Positions 46,903 through 57,040 are shown, counted from the stretch's first letter. The stretch: DNA of 64,000 bases from Echinicola strongylocentroti (GCF_003260975.1 NZ_CP030041.1:1339001-1403000), one strand, 5' to 3'. Translations and numbers: made by a program. The notes: generated by a model not told the origin, from the letters alone.

Positions 46903-48126
46903 ATGAGCAAAACAGCTGTCATTATCGGTGCCAGTCATGCTGGCGTCAACTGTGCCTTTGCACTGAGAAAAGAAGGCTTCGAGGGGAAGATCCAGTTAAT
47001 CGAATCGACCGACCTGCTTCCTTACCACCGTCCGCCCTTGTCTAAATCTTTCCTCAATGAGGATAAAGATATAGCTGACTATTGCCTAAAATCAGCAGAA
47101 GCTTATGCGGAAGCGAAAGTCGAGTTGCTGTTGGGCAGACGGGTCCTGCATATTGATAGCCAACATCATGAGGTCCACTTGGAAGGTAATCACAGTATCC
47201 ATTACGATTACCTCGTATTGGCCACGGGTGCCTCAGCGGTAATTCCCGCCCTTCCCGGTATGACCGTGGGTGAAGGGATATTTCCCCTCAGGTCTGCCGA
47301 AGATACGCTTGCCATAAAATCCTTCCTCAATGCTAAGTCCCAACTGGAAGTGGTCGTTTTGGGAGGAGGTTATATAGGACTGGAAATGGCCGCTTCCCTT
47401 CGCAAAATGGGCCATCAAATAACCCTCTTGGAACGGGAAAAAAGAATCCTGGCCAGGGTGGCCGCAGCCGAAACATCATCCTTCTTTACTGCCCTTCACC
47501 AAGAATCAGGGGTAAAGATACATACTGGCCAAAACATCAGCAATATCGAACACCTCCACGATGGGAGATACCAGCTTGACTCGGATACAGGCGATAGCTT
47601 TGTAGCCGATATGGTCATTGTAGGTGTGGGGGTAAGTCCGAACACAGCCTTGGCCCAAAACATCGGCCTAACTATTGAAAATGGCATTTTGGTGGACGCA
47701 CATTGCGAAACCTCTACTCCTGACATATTTGCCATTGGGGACTGTGCATCATTTATCCACCAACCTTCCTCCAAGGTCATTAGACTGGAGTCGGTACAGA
47801 ATGCAGTGGACCAAGCCAAAATAGCCGCAGCAAACATTACGGGCAACCCTGCTGTTTACAACAGTATTCCCTGGTTCTGGTCTGACCAATATGAGACCAA
47901 ATTACAAATAGCCGGCCTGAACCATGGCTACGATCAAGTAGTACACAGAATAGAAAAAGAGCAGCCTCAAAAACAAGCTGTCTGGTATTTCAAAGAAGGG
48001 AAACTATTGGCCGTCGATGCCATAAACCATGCAAAAGCTTATGTACTGGGTACCCGGTACTTAAAAGAAGCCAGACAACTCCATCCTGACGAACTTGCCA
48101 ATCCTGAAATCCCTCTCAAAAAGTGA
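46903..48126 (+). CDS. FAD-dependent ferredoxin reductase
   Basis: A 407-residue pyridine nucleotide-disulfide oxidoreductase of the ferredoxin reductase (putidaredoxin reductase-like) type. The FAD motif is at the N-terminus (VIIGASHAGVNCAFALRKEG), the NAD(P)H motif near residue 150 (VVLGGGYIGLEMAASLRK), and the second FAD motif is FAIGDCASF. The C-terminal reductase domain has IPWFWSDQYETKLQIAGL. It completes the three-part P450 system. Its 3' end converges with sulfatase B, 11 bp apart. Confidence 0.93.
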   Translation: MSKTAVIIGASHAGVNCAFALRKEGFEGKIQLIESTDLLPYHRPPLSKSFLNEDKDIADYCLKSAEAYAEAKVELLLGRRVLHIDSQHHEVHLEGNHSIHYDYLVLATGASAVIPALPGMTVGEGIFPLRSAEDTLAIKSFLNAKSQLEVVVLGGGYIGLEMAASLRKMGHQITLLEREKRILARVAAAETSSFFTALHQESGVKIHTGQNISNIEHLHDGRYQLDSDTGDSFVADMVIVGVGVSPNTALAQNIGLTIENGILVDAHCETSTPDIFAIGDCASFIHQPSSKVIRLESVQNAVDQAKIAAANITGNPAVYNSIPWFWSDQYETKLQIAGLNHGYDQVVHRIEKEQPQKQAVWYFKEGKLLAVDAINHAKAYVLGTRYLKEARQLHPDELANPEIPLKK

Positions 48127-48137
48127 CTGCTCATGCC

Positions 48138-49916
48138 TCACTCTAGTTTGGAAATGTAGGTGTAGTACACTCCATACGATGCTGCACCTTCTACAAATTC
48201 ATTCACCAAAAACGTCTTCCCCTTCTCCAGATAAACATCAAAATCCACCGCGATCATTGACGCATCTATTTCCTTTTCCATCATTTGGTTGGCAATGGAT
48301 ATTTTTACTTTTTCTGGTTTTATGGGCAAATAACTGAATTGACCTTTTGGGTTTTGGTCGGGAGTGCCCCAAATAGTCCCTGGGCATTCCTTGGGCCACC
48401 GGTAACAGGATATCCTATAACGTCCCTCCGAGGCTACCTGAATGGCATGCTTATTATTGGTGTTTTTCATTCCTTGGGCTACTTGTTCACTTTTCCATAT
48501 CCCACTGCTCTCCCCTATCGCATGCTGGATGGTTAACGTAACTTCTTGCTGATCCGAATGGCCAATTATATTCACAGGTATTTCCCTAAACGCACTTTTT
48601 TGGGAGGCCTGCTCGTAAAAAGCCGCATTCTCTGCCAATAATCGAGCTTTGACCTCTGGAAAATCACCAGAAAGATCCTGGGCTTGATAGCGATCTTGGC
48701 TGACATCATACAAGGACCTGCCATCTACCAGCCTCCACTTTCCATTGATGATACATGTACCGGTCACTGGTCTGGGCACTCGCCAGTCTTGGTTATGATG
48801 AATAAAAAGTGTCTCATCGTCTATTTCATCCTCCCGTCCGGTCAACAACGGGGAAATGTCCCTGCCATCAAGTGGCTTATCGTTCGGTATCTCCAAGTCA
48901 CATAAGCCTGCCAAGGTCGGTATCAGGTCGACATGCTGTGAAGGACTGTTGACATCTGTTCCTCCCATAATGCCACGATCAGGCCATCGAATAAAAAAAG
49001 GCACGCGATGCCCACCCTCTGTTGGATGGCCCTTTTTGCCCCTAAAACCCATATTATACCCTGTTTTACCGTCGGGACTGATGCCAGCGGCACTTCCATT
49101 GTCGGACATATAGATCACGATGGTATTTTCATACAAGCCTTCTTCCTTCAGAAAAGCCTCCAATTTTCCCATATTCTCATCTATATTGGCGATCATCCCA
49201 TAAAAATTAGCGTTTACGATTTCACCTTTTTCTTCCAAATCCCGATAGGGGTCTGCATATTCATCCGCTACGATATGGGGAGAGTGGGGGGCATTGGTGG
49301 CGAGGTAAACAAAAAACGGATCCTCTTGATGCGACCTGATATAGTCCATGGTTTGGCCAAACCAAACATCCGTACAATACCCTTCAAACTTTTCGGGTTC
49401 ATTATTGACATAATACGTATCATCAAAGTAACTATTGCCCCAATAATCCGAAAGCTCCCCGACACCTCCAGCTTTATGGTGCACTGCAAACTGAAAACCC
49501 ATATCAGTAGGTCTCGAAGGATAATTATCCCCCAAATGCCACTTACCAAACATGGAGGTCTGGTACCCATTGGCCTGAAAGATATCTGCCATGGTGCTGG
49601 TATTGGGAGGCAGCATGTCCCTTCCTTTATAGGTGGCCCAGGTACCATTGTGAATGGGATATTGTCCCGTCATAATCGAGGAGCGGGTTGGTGTGCACAG
49701 GGGACTGACATGAAAATCAGTAAGCCGCACCGCCTCAGAATAAAACCGGTCAATATTGGGGGTTTTTAGCCATGGATTTCCATGACATCCCAAGTCTCCT
49801 ATTCCTTGGTCGTCGGTAAGGATAAGAATCACATTGGGACGCTCATCCTCTTGGCCAAGGGCCGGATAGGTCACTAGACTAAATAGAATGATGGAGTAGC
49901 GTATAATAGCATTCAT
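48138..49916 (-). CDS. S1-family sulfatase B
   Basis: A 592-residue exported sulfatase, paralogue of sulfatase A over its whole length, including the C-terminal beta-rich extension. The formylglycine motif is SPLCTPTRSSIMTG (Cys74); metal ligands are LTDDQGIGDLG and IYMSDNGSAAG. It is 3 bp after the upstream sulfatase gene, one operon. A porphyran L-galactose 6-sulfatase role is inferred. Confidence 0.9.
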   Translation of the reverse strand: MNAIIRYSIILFSLVTYPALGQEDERPNVILILTDDQGIGDLGCHGNPWLKTPNIDRFYSEAVRLTDFHVSPLCTPTRSSIMTGQYPIHNGTWATYKGRDMLPPNTSTMADIFQANGYQTSMFGKWHLGDNYPSRPTDMGFQFAVHHKAGGVGELSDYWGNSYFDDTYYVNNEPEKFEGYCTDVWFGQTMDYIRSHQEDPFFVYLATNAPHSPHIVADEYADPYRDLEEKGEIVNANFYGMIANIDENMGKLEAFLKEEGLYENTIVIYMSDNGSAAGISPDGKTGYNMGFRGKKGHPTEGGHRVPFFIRWPDRGIMGGTDVNSPSQHVDLIPTLAGLCDLEIPNDKPLDGRDISPLLTGREDEIDDETLFIHHNQDWRVPRPVTGTCIINGKWRLVDGRSLYDVSQDRYQAQDLSGDFPEVKARLLAENAAFYEQASQKSAFREIPVNIIGHSDQQEVTLTIQHAIGESSGIWKSEQVAQGMKNTNNKHAIQVASEGRYRISCYRWPKECPGTIWGTPDQNPKGQFSYLPIKPEKVKISIANQMMEKEIDASMIAVDFDVYLEKGKTFLVNEFVEGAASYGVYYTYISKLE

Positions 49917-49919
49917 AGC

Positions 49920-51737
49920 TTAAGGGTTAATATTATCGTCTTTATGGTTACTGAATATGGTGGTTCCGTCTGCCTTCAGACCTCCCCAGTCTACTTCCAC
50001 CCGGTCTTCACCAAGTACTTCGGAGACTAACAGTTTTCTCAATCGGTCAGCTACTTCTCTGTAGGCTGGATCAAAAGCCAGTTCATTTTTCTCTTTAGGA
50101 TCCACACTGTAATGGTACAATGAAGGGTCTATATCTTCATAGGAAGCACTTTTTGCCCAATTCATCTCTTTGCCGCGGACTTTGTCGGGTCTGATCTGCA
50201 TGGAAAAAAGGAACTCTTCTGTGCGGATGTATGCCCTTGGGCCTGTGACGGCATGACTCTCACCGATAATATATTCCCTGGCCGGTAGGGATTGGTCTGC
50301 TACCTTGCTAAGGTCATATCCATCGAGATAGGCGTATCTTTTTTGCTCCAAGTCTGCTCCTCCCGCAGCCAAAATTGTCGGAGCAATATCTACAAATTCG
50401 CTAAAATCATGGACCACTTTTCCTGCTGGAAAAGCTTCCTTGTCCGATGAGATCACCACCACTGGATTATGGGTATCCACTTCCCAGGGGCTAAACTTGG
50501 AAACCGACCCGTGGTCATTCAGTTTCCAGCCATGATCACCGCAGACCAAGAAGATCATCCATTCTTGGTTGTGCTTTTTGCTATAGGATTTAAAATCGGC
50601 TACTGCCTCACCAATTAAGGCATCCCCGTAAGCACAAAAAGCATAGTAATCCTGTGTCATCTTTTGTTTTTCTTCTTCTGAAAAATGATCTGAATACCCA
50701 TTGGTAACTTGTCTTTTTATTTGGTCGGGCAACTTGTCCCACTCCTCTTCGTCAAAATCAGGGATATTGTAATGCTGTTTTTCAAAGCGTTTTCTATAAT
50801 CCTCAGGAGGCAAGACTGGCGTATGCGGAAAATCAAAACCTAAATTACAGAACAAAGGCTTGTCGGGATCCACTCCTCCAAAAGTCAAATCGCCCATGCT
50901 AAACTCACCATTCGGAGCCGCCAAATAGTTTGCCAAAGCCTTGACATAATACCCGTCCCTTGTAAACCCTGCCTCACGGGGACTTACCCCCGAAAGGATC
51001 ATCCCTGATGCGATGGACTTGCCTTTTTTTTCATTATAATGCCTCAGCAGGTCGTATTTGCTTACCGTAGCTAGGGCCGTTCCTGAAGGGCTGTACCCCT
51101 GCTCTTCCATCTCCAGTGAACAATATTCCACCTCTCCTTCCGAGTTCACAAAAAACTCCACGCTTCTGAACGGTTCATCGAGCCGCTGTCCATTCATTTG
51201 AAAAATCCAGTCTTTGCCCCAATCACACAAGCCTTCCTTCGCCAAGGTTTTCGAATCGATACTCGTCTGATAGATGGGAGCAGGCACCATTCGGTTTTCA
51301 CCTTTTGTTTTTAGCCTTACTCCCAGCTTACCAATGTGAAGCGTCTGATAGCCCAGGTCTTGCATCTGCTCTGGCAAAGTAGGTGATACATGGTCGGCAA
51401 GATTATTATGGTACTCAAATTCATACACGCCGGACTTATGTGGATACCTGCCAAAATGCATGGCTGCCCTTGATGGTGCACACCCGGGGGATTGACAATA
51501 GGTATTGATAAAAGTAGTCCCTTCGGCTACCAATTGGTCGATATTTGGCGACTCCACATACCCTAGCTCACTCATTTCACGATCATGCAAAATCCTATTG
51601 AAGGCCCTCACCGCATCATACCGCTGATCATCGGTAATGATCCACAGGACATTTGGAGATTGCCTAGAATCCTGTCCAAATGCCTGTTTTGAAAATACCG
51701 TTAATATCAAAACCAATGTATACAGTAACGTCTTCAT
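49920..51737 (-). CDS. S1-family sulfatase C
   Basis: A 605-residue exported sulfatase of another S1 subfamily (iduronate-2-sulfatase-like arrangement). The formylglycine motif is SPGCAPSRAAMHFGRYPHKSG (Cys86), with IITDDQRYDAVR and VCGDHGWKLNDHG as metal and active-site segments. Together with the two other sulfatases this suggests several sulfate positions or chain contexts. It starts 117 bp from the GH86 gene end. Confidence 0.88.
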   Translation of the reverse strand: MKTLLYTLVLILTVFSKQAFGQDSRQSPNVLWIITDDQRYDAVRAFNRILHDREMSELGYVESPNIDQLVAEGTTFINTYCQSPGCAPSRAAMHFGRYPHKSGVYEFEYHNNLADHVSPTLPEQMQDLGYQTLHIGKLGVRLKTKGENRMVPAPIYQTSIDSKTLAKEGLCDWGKDWIFQMNGQRLDEPFRSVEFFVNSEGEVEYCSLEMEEQGYSPSGTALATVSKYDLLRHYNEKKGKSIASGMILSGVSPREAGFTRDGYYVKALANYLAAPNGEFSMGDLTFGGVDPDKPLFCNLGFDFPHTPVLPPEDYRKRFEKQHYNIPDFDEEEWDKLPDQIKRQVTNGYSDHFSEEEKQKMTQDYYAFCAYGDALIGEAVADFKSYSKKHNQEWMIFLVCGDHGWKLNDHGSVSKFSPWEVDTHNPVVVISSDKEAFPAGKVVHDFSEFVDIAPTILAAGGADLEQKRYAYLDGYDLSKVADQSLPAREYIIGESHAVTGPRAYIRTEEFLFSMQIRPDKVRGKEMNWAKSASYEDIDPSLYHYSVDPKEKNELAFDPAYREVADRLRKLLVSEVLGEDRVEVDWGGLKADGTTIFSNHKDDNINP

Positions 51738-51854
51738 ACTTTATTTTTTTAAAACTTCAAAAGGTGACCATGTGCGCTTTATAAAAAGGGCATGTATGCT
51801 CACAGGAAACACACCCTTTCCGCTCTCTTGGGGCCTTCCTGCCACATCCAATTG

Positions 51855-53954
51855 CTAACGCTTGATGATCTTTCCATACCCTGCCACATCACCGATCTGG
51901 ATATATGCTGTATAGAGCCCAGGAGAAAGTGTTCCCATATCGACAAGCACCTTTCTCGATAAAATCGTTGGTTCGGAGATTTGTACCTCAGTACCTTCTT
52001 GGGAATAGATATCCACCATGGGTGAGGCATCTACAAACTCTCCCTCCCACGATATGGACAGCGTTTTGCCAACTGGGTTGGGATAGAACCTAAATCCCTC
52101 GGAATTGAATTTGGTCTTGTTCTCCATTCCTACAATTACATTTTCCCGTGGATGTTCAAAACTATGTACTTGCAGTATCAAAGAACTAATATGTCCCTGC
52201 GAATCAGGGAATGTAACTTCCACCTGATTTTGGTCTTTTATAAATGCATAAGGAACGGGGATTTCGATCATGCCAAAAAAGTCATCGCGATTGGCTTGGT
52301 CATATCCTTTCCAATTGTCAGGGACCTGCACGATTTTATCGTTGACTTTGACTGTCGGCTGCTTGCTCTTATCGTGCTTTCGCCCTATGCTCATTCTTAG
52401 TACGGCATATCCATCAGCCTTCTTCTCTACCCCATCAAAGGAATAAATAACAGGGGCATTTGCCGAAATAGCTTCTAGGTAATTTTCCGTATAATATTTT
52501 TTGGAGACCATGGTGTTGGCCACTTCAGGGGCCGCGTTCATGTCCACTTCCAGCACCACTGTCTCTCCTGCGATGAGACGTAAGGATTGCGGTAGACTCT
52601 CCCACTGTTCGATCAGCATCTCGTGGGCTTTATCTGGATAGATTTTGAGACTTTTGGCTGTAATCTGATTGATTTCTGGAAGAGAAATACCTTCCAGCAT
52701 CACATCTTGGGGTAGATCATCCAAGTTATTAAAAGCAAGGTACAGTACATTGCTGTCCTTAAATGCTTGGACTTGGACGTCTGGATTATCCGATTTTATC
52801 CAGACCCGTTGGCCCTTGACGTTTTTCCAAAGTTCGTAAAAATTTACCCTAGGAGTATACTCCCATCCGGCGGGGTCAGGCTCTCCTATATTGGTTGGCT
52901 TCCAAAGCACCGCCTGATAGGGCTGGTAATTGTTTGCTTCATTGATGTGCCATTCTGCCTTTCCTGTGATAAAAGGGATAGAAATCTCCATCAAGTCTTC
53001 CCTCTCCAGCAGGCCGAATAATATATGGTTTATGGACCTTATGGTCTGGATACTGGCCAAGTCACTGTAATTTTCACCGTAACCTTTTTCTATGGCACCA
53101 TATTCGGAAATGGCATGGGGCTTTACCTTGTTCCATTTGATATAGCTATAGTTTTCGATCAGGTCAAGGATAGCTTCCGCATTACTGCCACTTCTTTTGT
53201 TATCCTGCCCTTCTACATTCACACCATCATATAGGTGTGTGGCAAAAGCGTCCATATGCTCTCCTGCCACATCCATAAACATCTTCATGTTTTCGTTCCA
53301 ATGGCCAAAGTCCTGAAGCTCCAATGAAGGCCATGCACTGGAATACCCTATCACCTTCATATTTGACAAGGCAGGGGATTGGTCAAATCGCTCTCCCACT
53401 TTTCCATATAGCGCTGCCATCTGCTTTTTGATGCGGATATTTTCTGCATTGTCCCAGCCGCCTTCGTAAAAATCCTTGGCATGTACAAAAGGCTCATTCA
53501 TCACCTCAAAAAATTCCGGCCTTGCCTCCTTGTCCACCCAATAAGTAAAATAATTCACTGCCCAATCTGCCGCTACTTCCACATCCATTCCGTCCACAAA
53601 AACATTATAAGGGTGCTCTGTACCTATTTTCCGTGTGACCGGCAATAGTGACACCTCGCCGGATTTTGGTGCTGGATATGCTGCCACCTCCCCGGTTTGC
53701 TGTTTTGCGGCAGAAAATGCCGCCCAAAATCCCCTGCCCTGCCCTACGCCATACTCTTCATACAGTGCAGCATGTTCAGGGTCATTTCCCGAAGAGTGGA
53801 TAGTAAAGTATTTGCTGCGATCCAACGTACTGATATCATTAATGTACCGCTGACAGGTGGGGTCAAATGTGACTTGCGTTTGCGCTAGACATGACAGGGA
53901 TGACGAAAAGAGAAAACACCCCACATAAAGGGCATATCGTAATTTTGTGAACAT
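51855..53954 (-). CDS. GH86 beta-agarase/porphyranase with type IX secretion tail
   Basis: A 699-residue enzyme. After the signal peptide (SCLAQ) comes a TIM barrel of clan GH-A with acid/base Glu154 (FFEVMNEPFVHA) and nucleophile about Glu284 (HAISEYGAIEKGY), as in GH86. Two beta-domains follow. The last 80 residues (FRFYPNPVGKTLSISW ... LSPGLYTAYIQIGDVAGYGKIIKR) are a type A C-terminal sorting signal of the type IX secretion system. So it should be secreted or surface-anchored and attack the polymer. It has its own promoter with the candidate HTCS operator. Confidence 0.9.
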   Translation of the reverse strand: MFTKLRYALYVGCFLFSSSLSCLAQTQVTFDPTCQRYINDISTLDRSKYFTIHSSGNDPEHAALYEEYGVGQGRGFWAAFSAAKQQTGEVAAYPAPKSGEVSLLPVTRKIGTEHPYNVFVDGMDVEVAADWAVNYFTYWVDKEARPEFFEVMNEPFVHAKDFYEGGWDNAENIRIKKQMAALYGKVGERFDQSPALSNMKVIGYSSAWPSLELQDFGHWNENMKMFMDVAGEHMDAFATHLYDGVNVEGQDNKRSGSNAEAILDLIENYSYIKWNKVKPHAISEYGAIEKGYGENYSDLASIQTIRSINHILFGLLEREDLMEISIPFITGKAEWHINEANNYQPYQAVLWKPTNIGEPDPAGWEYTPRVNFYELWKNVKGQRVWIKSDNPDVQVQAFKDSNVLYLAFNNLDDLPQDVMLEGISLPEINQITAKSLKIYPDKAHEMLIEQWESLPQSLRLIAGETVVLEVDMNAAPEVANTMVSKKYYTENYLEAISANAPVIYSFDGVEKKADGYAVLRMSIGRKHDKSKQPTVKVNDKIVQVPDNWKGYDQANRDDFFGMIEIPVPYAFIKDQNQVEVTFPDSQGHISSLILQVHSFEHPRENVIVGMENKTKFNSEGFRFYPNPVGKTLSISWEGEFVDASPMVDIYSQEGTEVQISEPTILSRKVLVDMGTLSPGLYTAYIQIGDVAGYGKIIKR

Positions 53955-54010
53955 AGGTTATTTTGTTTTGGTTATTGTAGTTGGTTAAACCACAAGCAAG
54001 TTGGTCTTCA

Positions 54011-54076
54011 TAAAGGTATTTACTCCATGGAACTAAAACTTGTCTCCATGTTTTGGGCTGTACCACTTATGTTTTA
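54011..54076 (-). promoter_or_regulatory. GH86 promoter with candidate HTCS operator
   Basis: CCATGTTTTGG and TTATGTTTTAT give ATGTTT at 54048 and 54069, 21 bp apart. TACCTTTA (54018-54011) lies exactly 30 bp from the proximal half-site and is the same octamer, at the same distance, as at susC. Confidence 0.65.
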
Positions 54077-54123
54077 TTTGGGGAATTTGGAATTGGCATA
54101 ATGCATGTACCAGTATTACTTCC

Positions 54124-56910
54124 TCACTCCACCGTAACTACCACATAATCCGTAGCGCCGGTCAGGCCTCCGGTAGTAAGCCAGATTTTTGTCTGGCCCC
54201 TGCTGTGAAGGGTAACAGTACCGTCAGTACCCACAGAGGCTATGGCTTCATTTTCGGAATAAAAGGCACGTTCCTTACTTCTCCAACCGGCCTCTAATAC
54301 TTCTACTTCCACGGAGTGGTCGGTCCCCGCTTTTCCAGAAATCGTCCTTGGGACAGCTTTTATTTTTTGAGTGGCGTTTGGGACGTTGATACTTCCTTCG
54401 TAAAAACCACTGCCTAAAGTCGCCAGCCAGATTTTGCTAGCATCAGTAAGGTCAAACTTCACATCTTCTATCCGATGGGGAGCAGTAATTCCCCTATTAT
54501 TCTTATGCCATGACTTTCCCCTGTCCCAGCTAATATATATCCCGGGGTTTTTGGCCTCATACCCCACCGAAACCACCAGTAATTTAGGGTCGAATGGCGA
54601 AATATCGATACATTCCACTCCTCCGATCGGAAACATTTGTTGCCAAGTAAGTCCATAGTCATCTGAATACCATAACCCCTGCCCTCCCGTATGGTGGCCA
54701 GTGGTAATGTACATTCTACCCGTAAGGTCAAACTTGATAAACTGCACCCCTTCCACTTCAGCAGGCAATTTTACCTCAGACCAGTTTTTCCCACGGTCAG
54801 AGGAATGGTAAAGTCCTCCTTCAGCAATAGGGGAAAAATAGGCCTTGTCATTTTTCTGAGCAGCAATAAAAAGTGATTTCCTGCTTTCGTCCCTAGGATC
54901 AAATTGTACGTCGTTGATCCGCGCAGGAACGGGCAATCCATTGTTCCTTTGCTGGAAGGTTTTGCCAAAATCTTCTGAATAGAAAAAACCTCCTTGGTCA
55001 GCTTTTTCCCGATCCACAATCCGGGTGATTCCTACATACATAAACTGGTTGTCTATAGGATCTATGGTAAGGCCATTCGTGTAAAAATCATCCTTCCAGC
55101 GTTTGGTCGCCGGAGTAGCTATGCCGTAGTTTTCCCAAGTATCCCCACCATCCGTACTGCGAAAAACACACTCTTTATGCGCTTGGCGATTGGAAGTAGC
55201 GTAAAGGGTTTGGGGATCGTAGGGATCATAAACTATATTACTCACCGTTTCTTGTGTACTGGGGACATATTTTACCGCCATGACCCCATCCACCCTTTCG
55301 CCAGTGGGTATCCACAGCCGGTGTTCTCCCGAACCAAATAAAGGAACTGCCGTCCTACGATCCTGTGCTATCGTCAGACCGGGGAGGTTGGAATTGCCAT
55401 GACCTACCAAGCCACCCTTAGGTGTTTCGGTTTCGTCCATCTGTTGCCAACTTTTACCATGGTCAGTGCTCAGCATGGTGCTGTGGTCGGATATGATCAT
55501 TACGCTACCATCCGGTCCCACATCCAGTGCCCGCATGGACCTCAACGCATAATCATCCCCGTGCCGCATGTGTGGTGAAAAATGGCCGACCACCATATTT
55601 TGACTGATCGGCTGCTCCCTTGAGGCCCAATAAACACTGTCCTTGGCCCAAGTCTCCCGATAAAGTCGCGCTGTACTTGTCCAGTTTTTTCCGAAATCGG
55701 TAGTGGCCCACAAGCGACCTGGCATAATCGAGTTTCCTATCTGTGGATCTGCAAAACCTACATACACCGCACCATCACGACTCGGATCCGCACTGACCAT
55801 ATTGAATCGTTGCAGGGCACTTTTCGGAAGCTCGGGATATTGCTTGGTTACTTCATCGATAGGAAGATCAAACCACTTGGAAAGATACTGGTAATAGTTT
55901 TTGGGCACGCCCCCCGAAAGTCGGTTAATGTCCAGGCCTAAATTTCCATTTATTTCTTCCCAAGTATCACCCGCATCATCAGAGTAAAAAACCCCTCCAG
56001 AGCAGCTTGTGGATTGTCCAGATGGATGGTACTGCACTTGGTCAAGGACATAGAGCACAAATCGCCCAGTAGATTGGTCAAAATAAAAGTCCATGTCCAT
56101 GATGATATTGTTGTCCAATTGACTTTCGCCAATTTGGGTCCAGCTATCTCCACCGTTTTCAGAGCGATAGAGGCCATAGTTGGAAGCCGCAAAAACCACT
56201 TGCGGATCTAGTGGGTTGACAATAATCCTTCCTACTTGGGCTTTTGGATGGAGTCCTTTATTCACCATTTCCCAGCTACTTCCTGCGTCCGTGGTCCGCC
56301 AAACCATTCCCTGGTAATCAGAAGGAATGCCATGAGGCGCTGAAGCTTTGAGGTCTTTATAACAAGACAGCCACTCCTGACCACGCACATTCGTCCCTCC
56401 CCCTACAAACCATTTGTGGCTATCGGTGGGATCAATGGCCAAAGAAGCCACTTTCTTCTTCCACCTGTCTATATCTTCCCCATCCTGGCCTACCTTATAC
56501 CACGGACAATTTTTCACTACTTCCCAATTTCTTCCTGTGTCCTTGGTGATCCATAATTCAGAAGATGAAATCGCCAGTCCCATTTTGGGGTCTGAATACG
56601 AATAATACAAATCCCGCAAGTGGTAAAAGGTACCATCTCCATCTTCATCGGTGATTCCATACCACCGCTTGCCGTTATTTTCAGACTGGTAAGCATTCCA
56701 CATATCCGGGCACAACGCCACCGTTCCGGGGATAGTGGGATGGTACCTGAGCAGGTTGGCAAATCCAGCATTCCCCGGCCCAAATTGCCGCCAGGTGATT
56801 TCATCTCCGGAAACGACACGTTCAGTTTTCAGCTTATGGATATTATCCTGATAGACCTGAGCCTGAAGCAAGGTAACATGAAAAAAAACTACTACGAATA
56901 GAATCCTCAT
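54124..56910 (-). CDS. Secreted BNR/VPS10-like beta-propeller protein, possible glycosidase
   Basis: A 928-residue exported protein with many BNR repeats of the type SxDxGxxW (SEDFGKTF, STDGGDTW, SDDYGLTWQ, TTDAGSSWEM, SSDRGKNWSEV, SENGGDSWTQIG) spread over two propellers, similar to sortilin or GH74-type folds. The final 90 residues look like an Ig-like/BIG2 domain. No catalytic residues can be fixed by eye. It has a candidate HTCS promoter, so it likely belongs to the galactan response, as a binding protein or a new hydrolase. Confidence 0.75.
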   Translation of the reverse strand: MRILFVVVFFHVTLLQAQVYQDNIHKLKTERVVSGDEITWRQFGPGNAGFANLLRYHPTIPGTVALCPDMWNAYQSENNGKRWYGITDEDGDGTFYHLRDLYYSYSDPKMGLAISSSELWITKDTGRNWEVVKNCPWYKVGQDGEDIDRWKKKVASLAIDPTDSHKWFVGGGTNVRGQEWLSCYKDLKASAPHGIPSDYQGMVWRTTDAGSSWEMVNKGLHPKAQVGRIIVNPLDPQVVFAASNYGLYRSENGGDSWTQIGESQLDNNIIMDMDFYFDQSTGRFVLYVLDQVQYHPSGQSTSCSGGVFYSDDAGDTWEEINGNLGLDINRLSGGVPKNYYQYLSKWFDLPIDEVTKQYPELPKSALQRFNMVSADPSRDGAVYVGFADPQIGNSIMPGRLWATTDFGKNWTSTARLYRETWAKDSVYWASREQPISQNMVVGHFSPHMRHGDDYALRSMRALDVGPDGSVMIISDHSTMLSTDHGKSWQQMDETETPKGGLVGHGNSNLPGLTIAQDRRTAVPLFGSGEHRLWIPTGERVDGVMAVKYVPSTQETVSNIVYDPYDPQTLYATSNRQAHKECVFRSTDGGDTWENYGIATPATKRWKDDFYTNGLTIDPIDNQFMYVGITRIVDREKADQGGFFYSEDFGKTFQQRNNGLPVPARINDVQFDPRDESRKSLFIAAQKNDKAYFSPIAEGGLYHSSDRGKNWSEVKLPAEVEGVQFIKFDLTGRMYITTGHHTGGQGLWYSDDYGLTWQQMFPIGGVECIDISPFDPKLLVVSVGYEAKNPGIYISWDRGKSWHKNNRGITAPHRIEDVKFDLTDASKIWLATLGSGFYEGSINVPNATQKIKAVPRTISGKAGTDHSVEVEVLEAGWRSKERAFYSENEAIASVGTDGTVTLHSRGQTKIWLTTGGLTGATDYVVVTVE

Positions 56911-56928
56911 AACATGGTTATTTGAACC

Positions 56929-56992
56929 TAAATCTAGTATGGATTAACTCCGATGGCTGATCCTTATATCCAAATTTGTAGCATACATGTTT
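56929..56992 (-). promoter_or_regulatory. Promoter of the BNR-propeller gene with degenerate HTCS operator
   Basis: The distal half-site (ATGTTT at 56987) is good, the proximal one (ATATCC at 56966) is weak, and they are 21 bp apart. TAGATTTA (56936-56929) lies exactly 30 bp from the proximal position. The spacing argues for a real site despite the weak half. Confidence 0.45.
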
Positions 56993-57040
56993 TTTGGAAC
57001 CCGTAGCACTCCTTAGCCTGAAGCAGGAGATATGGAGCAG

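Noticed and set aside
51770-51797. Possible fifth HTCS operator before sulfatase C
   Set aside because: The two ATGT-like sites are 22 bp apart, not 21, half-sites match poorly, and no -7 box lies 30 bp downstream.
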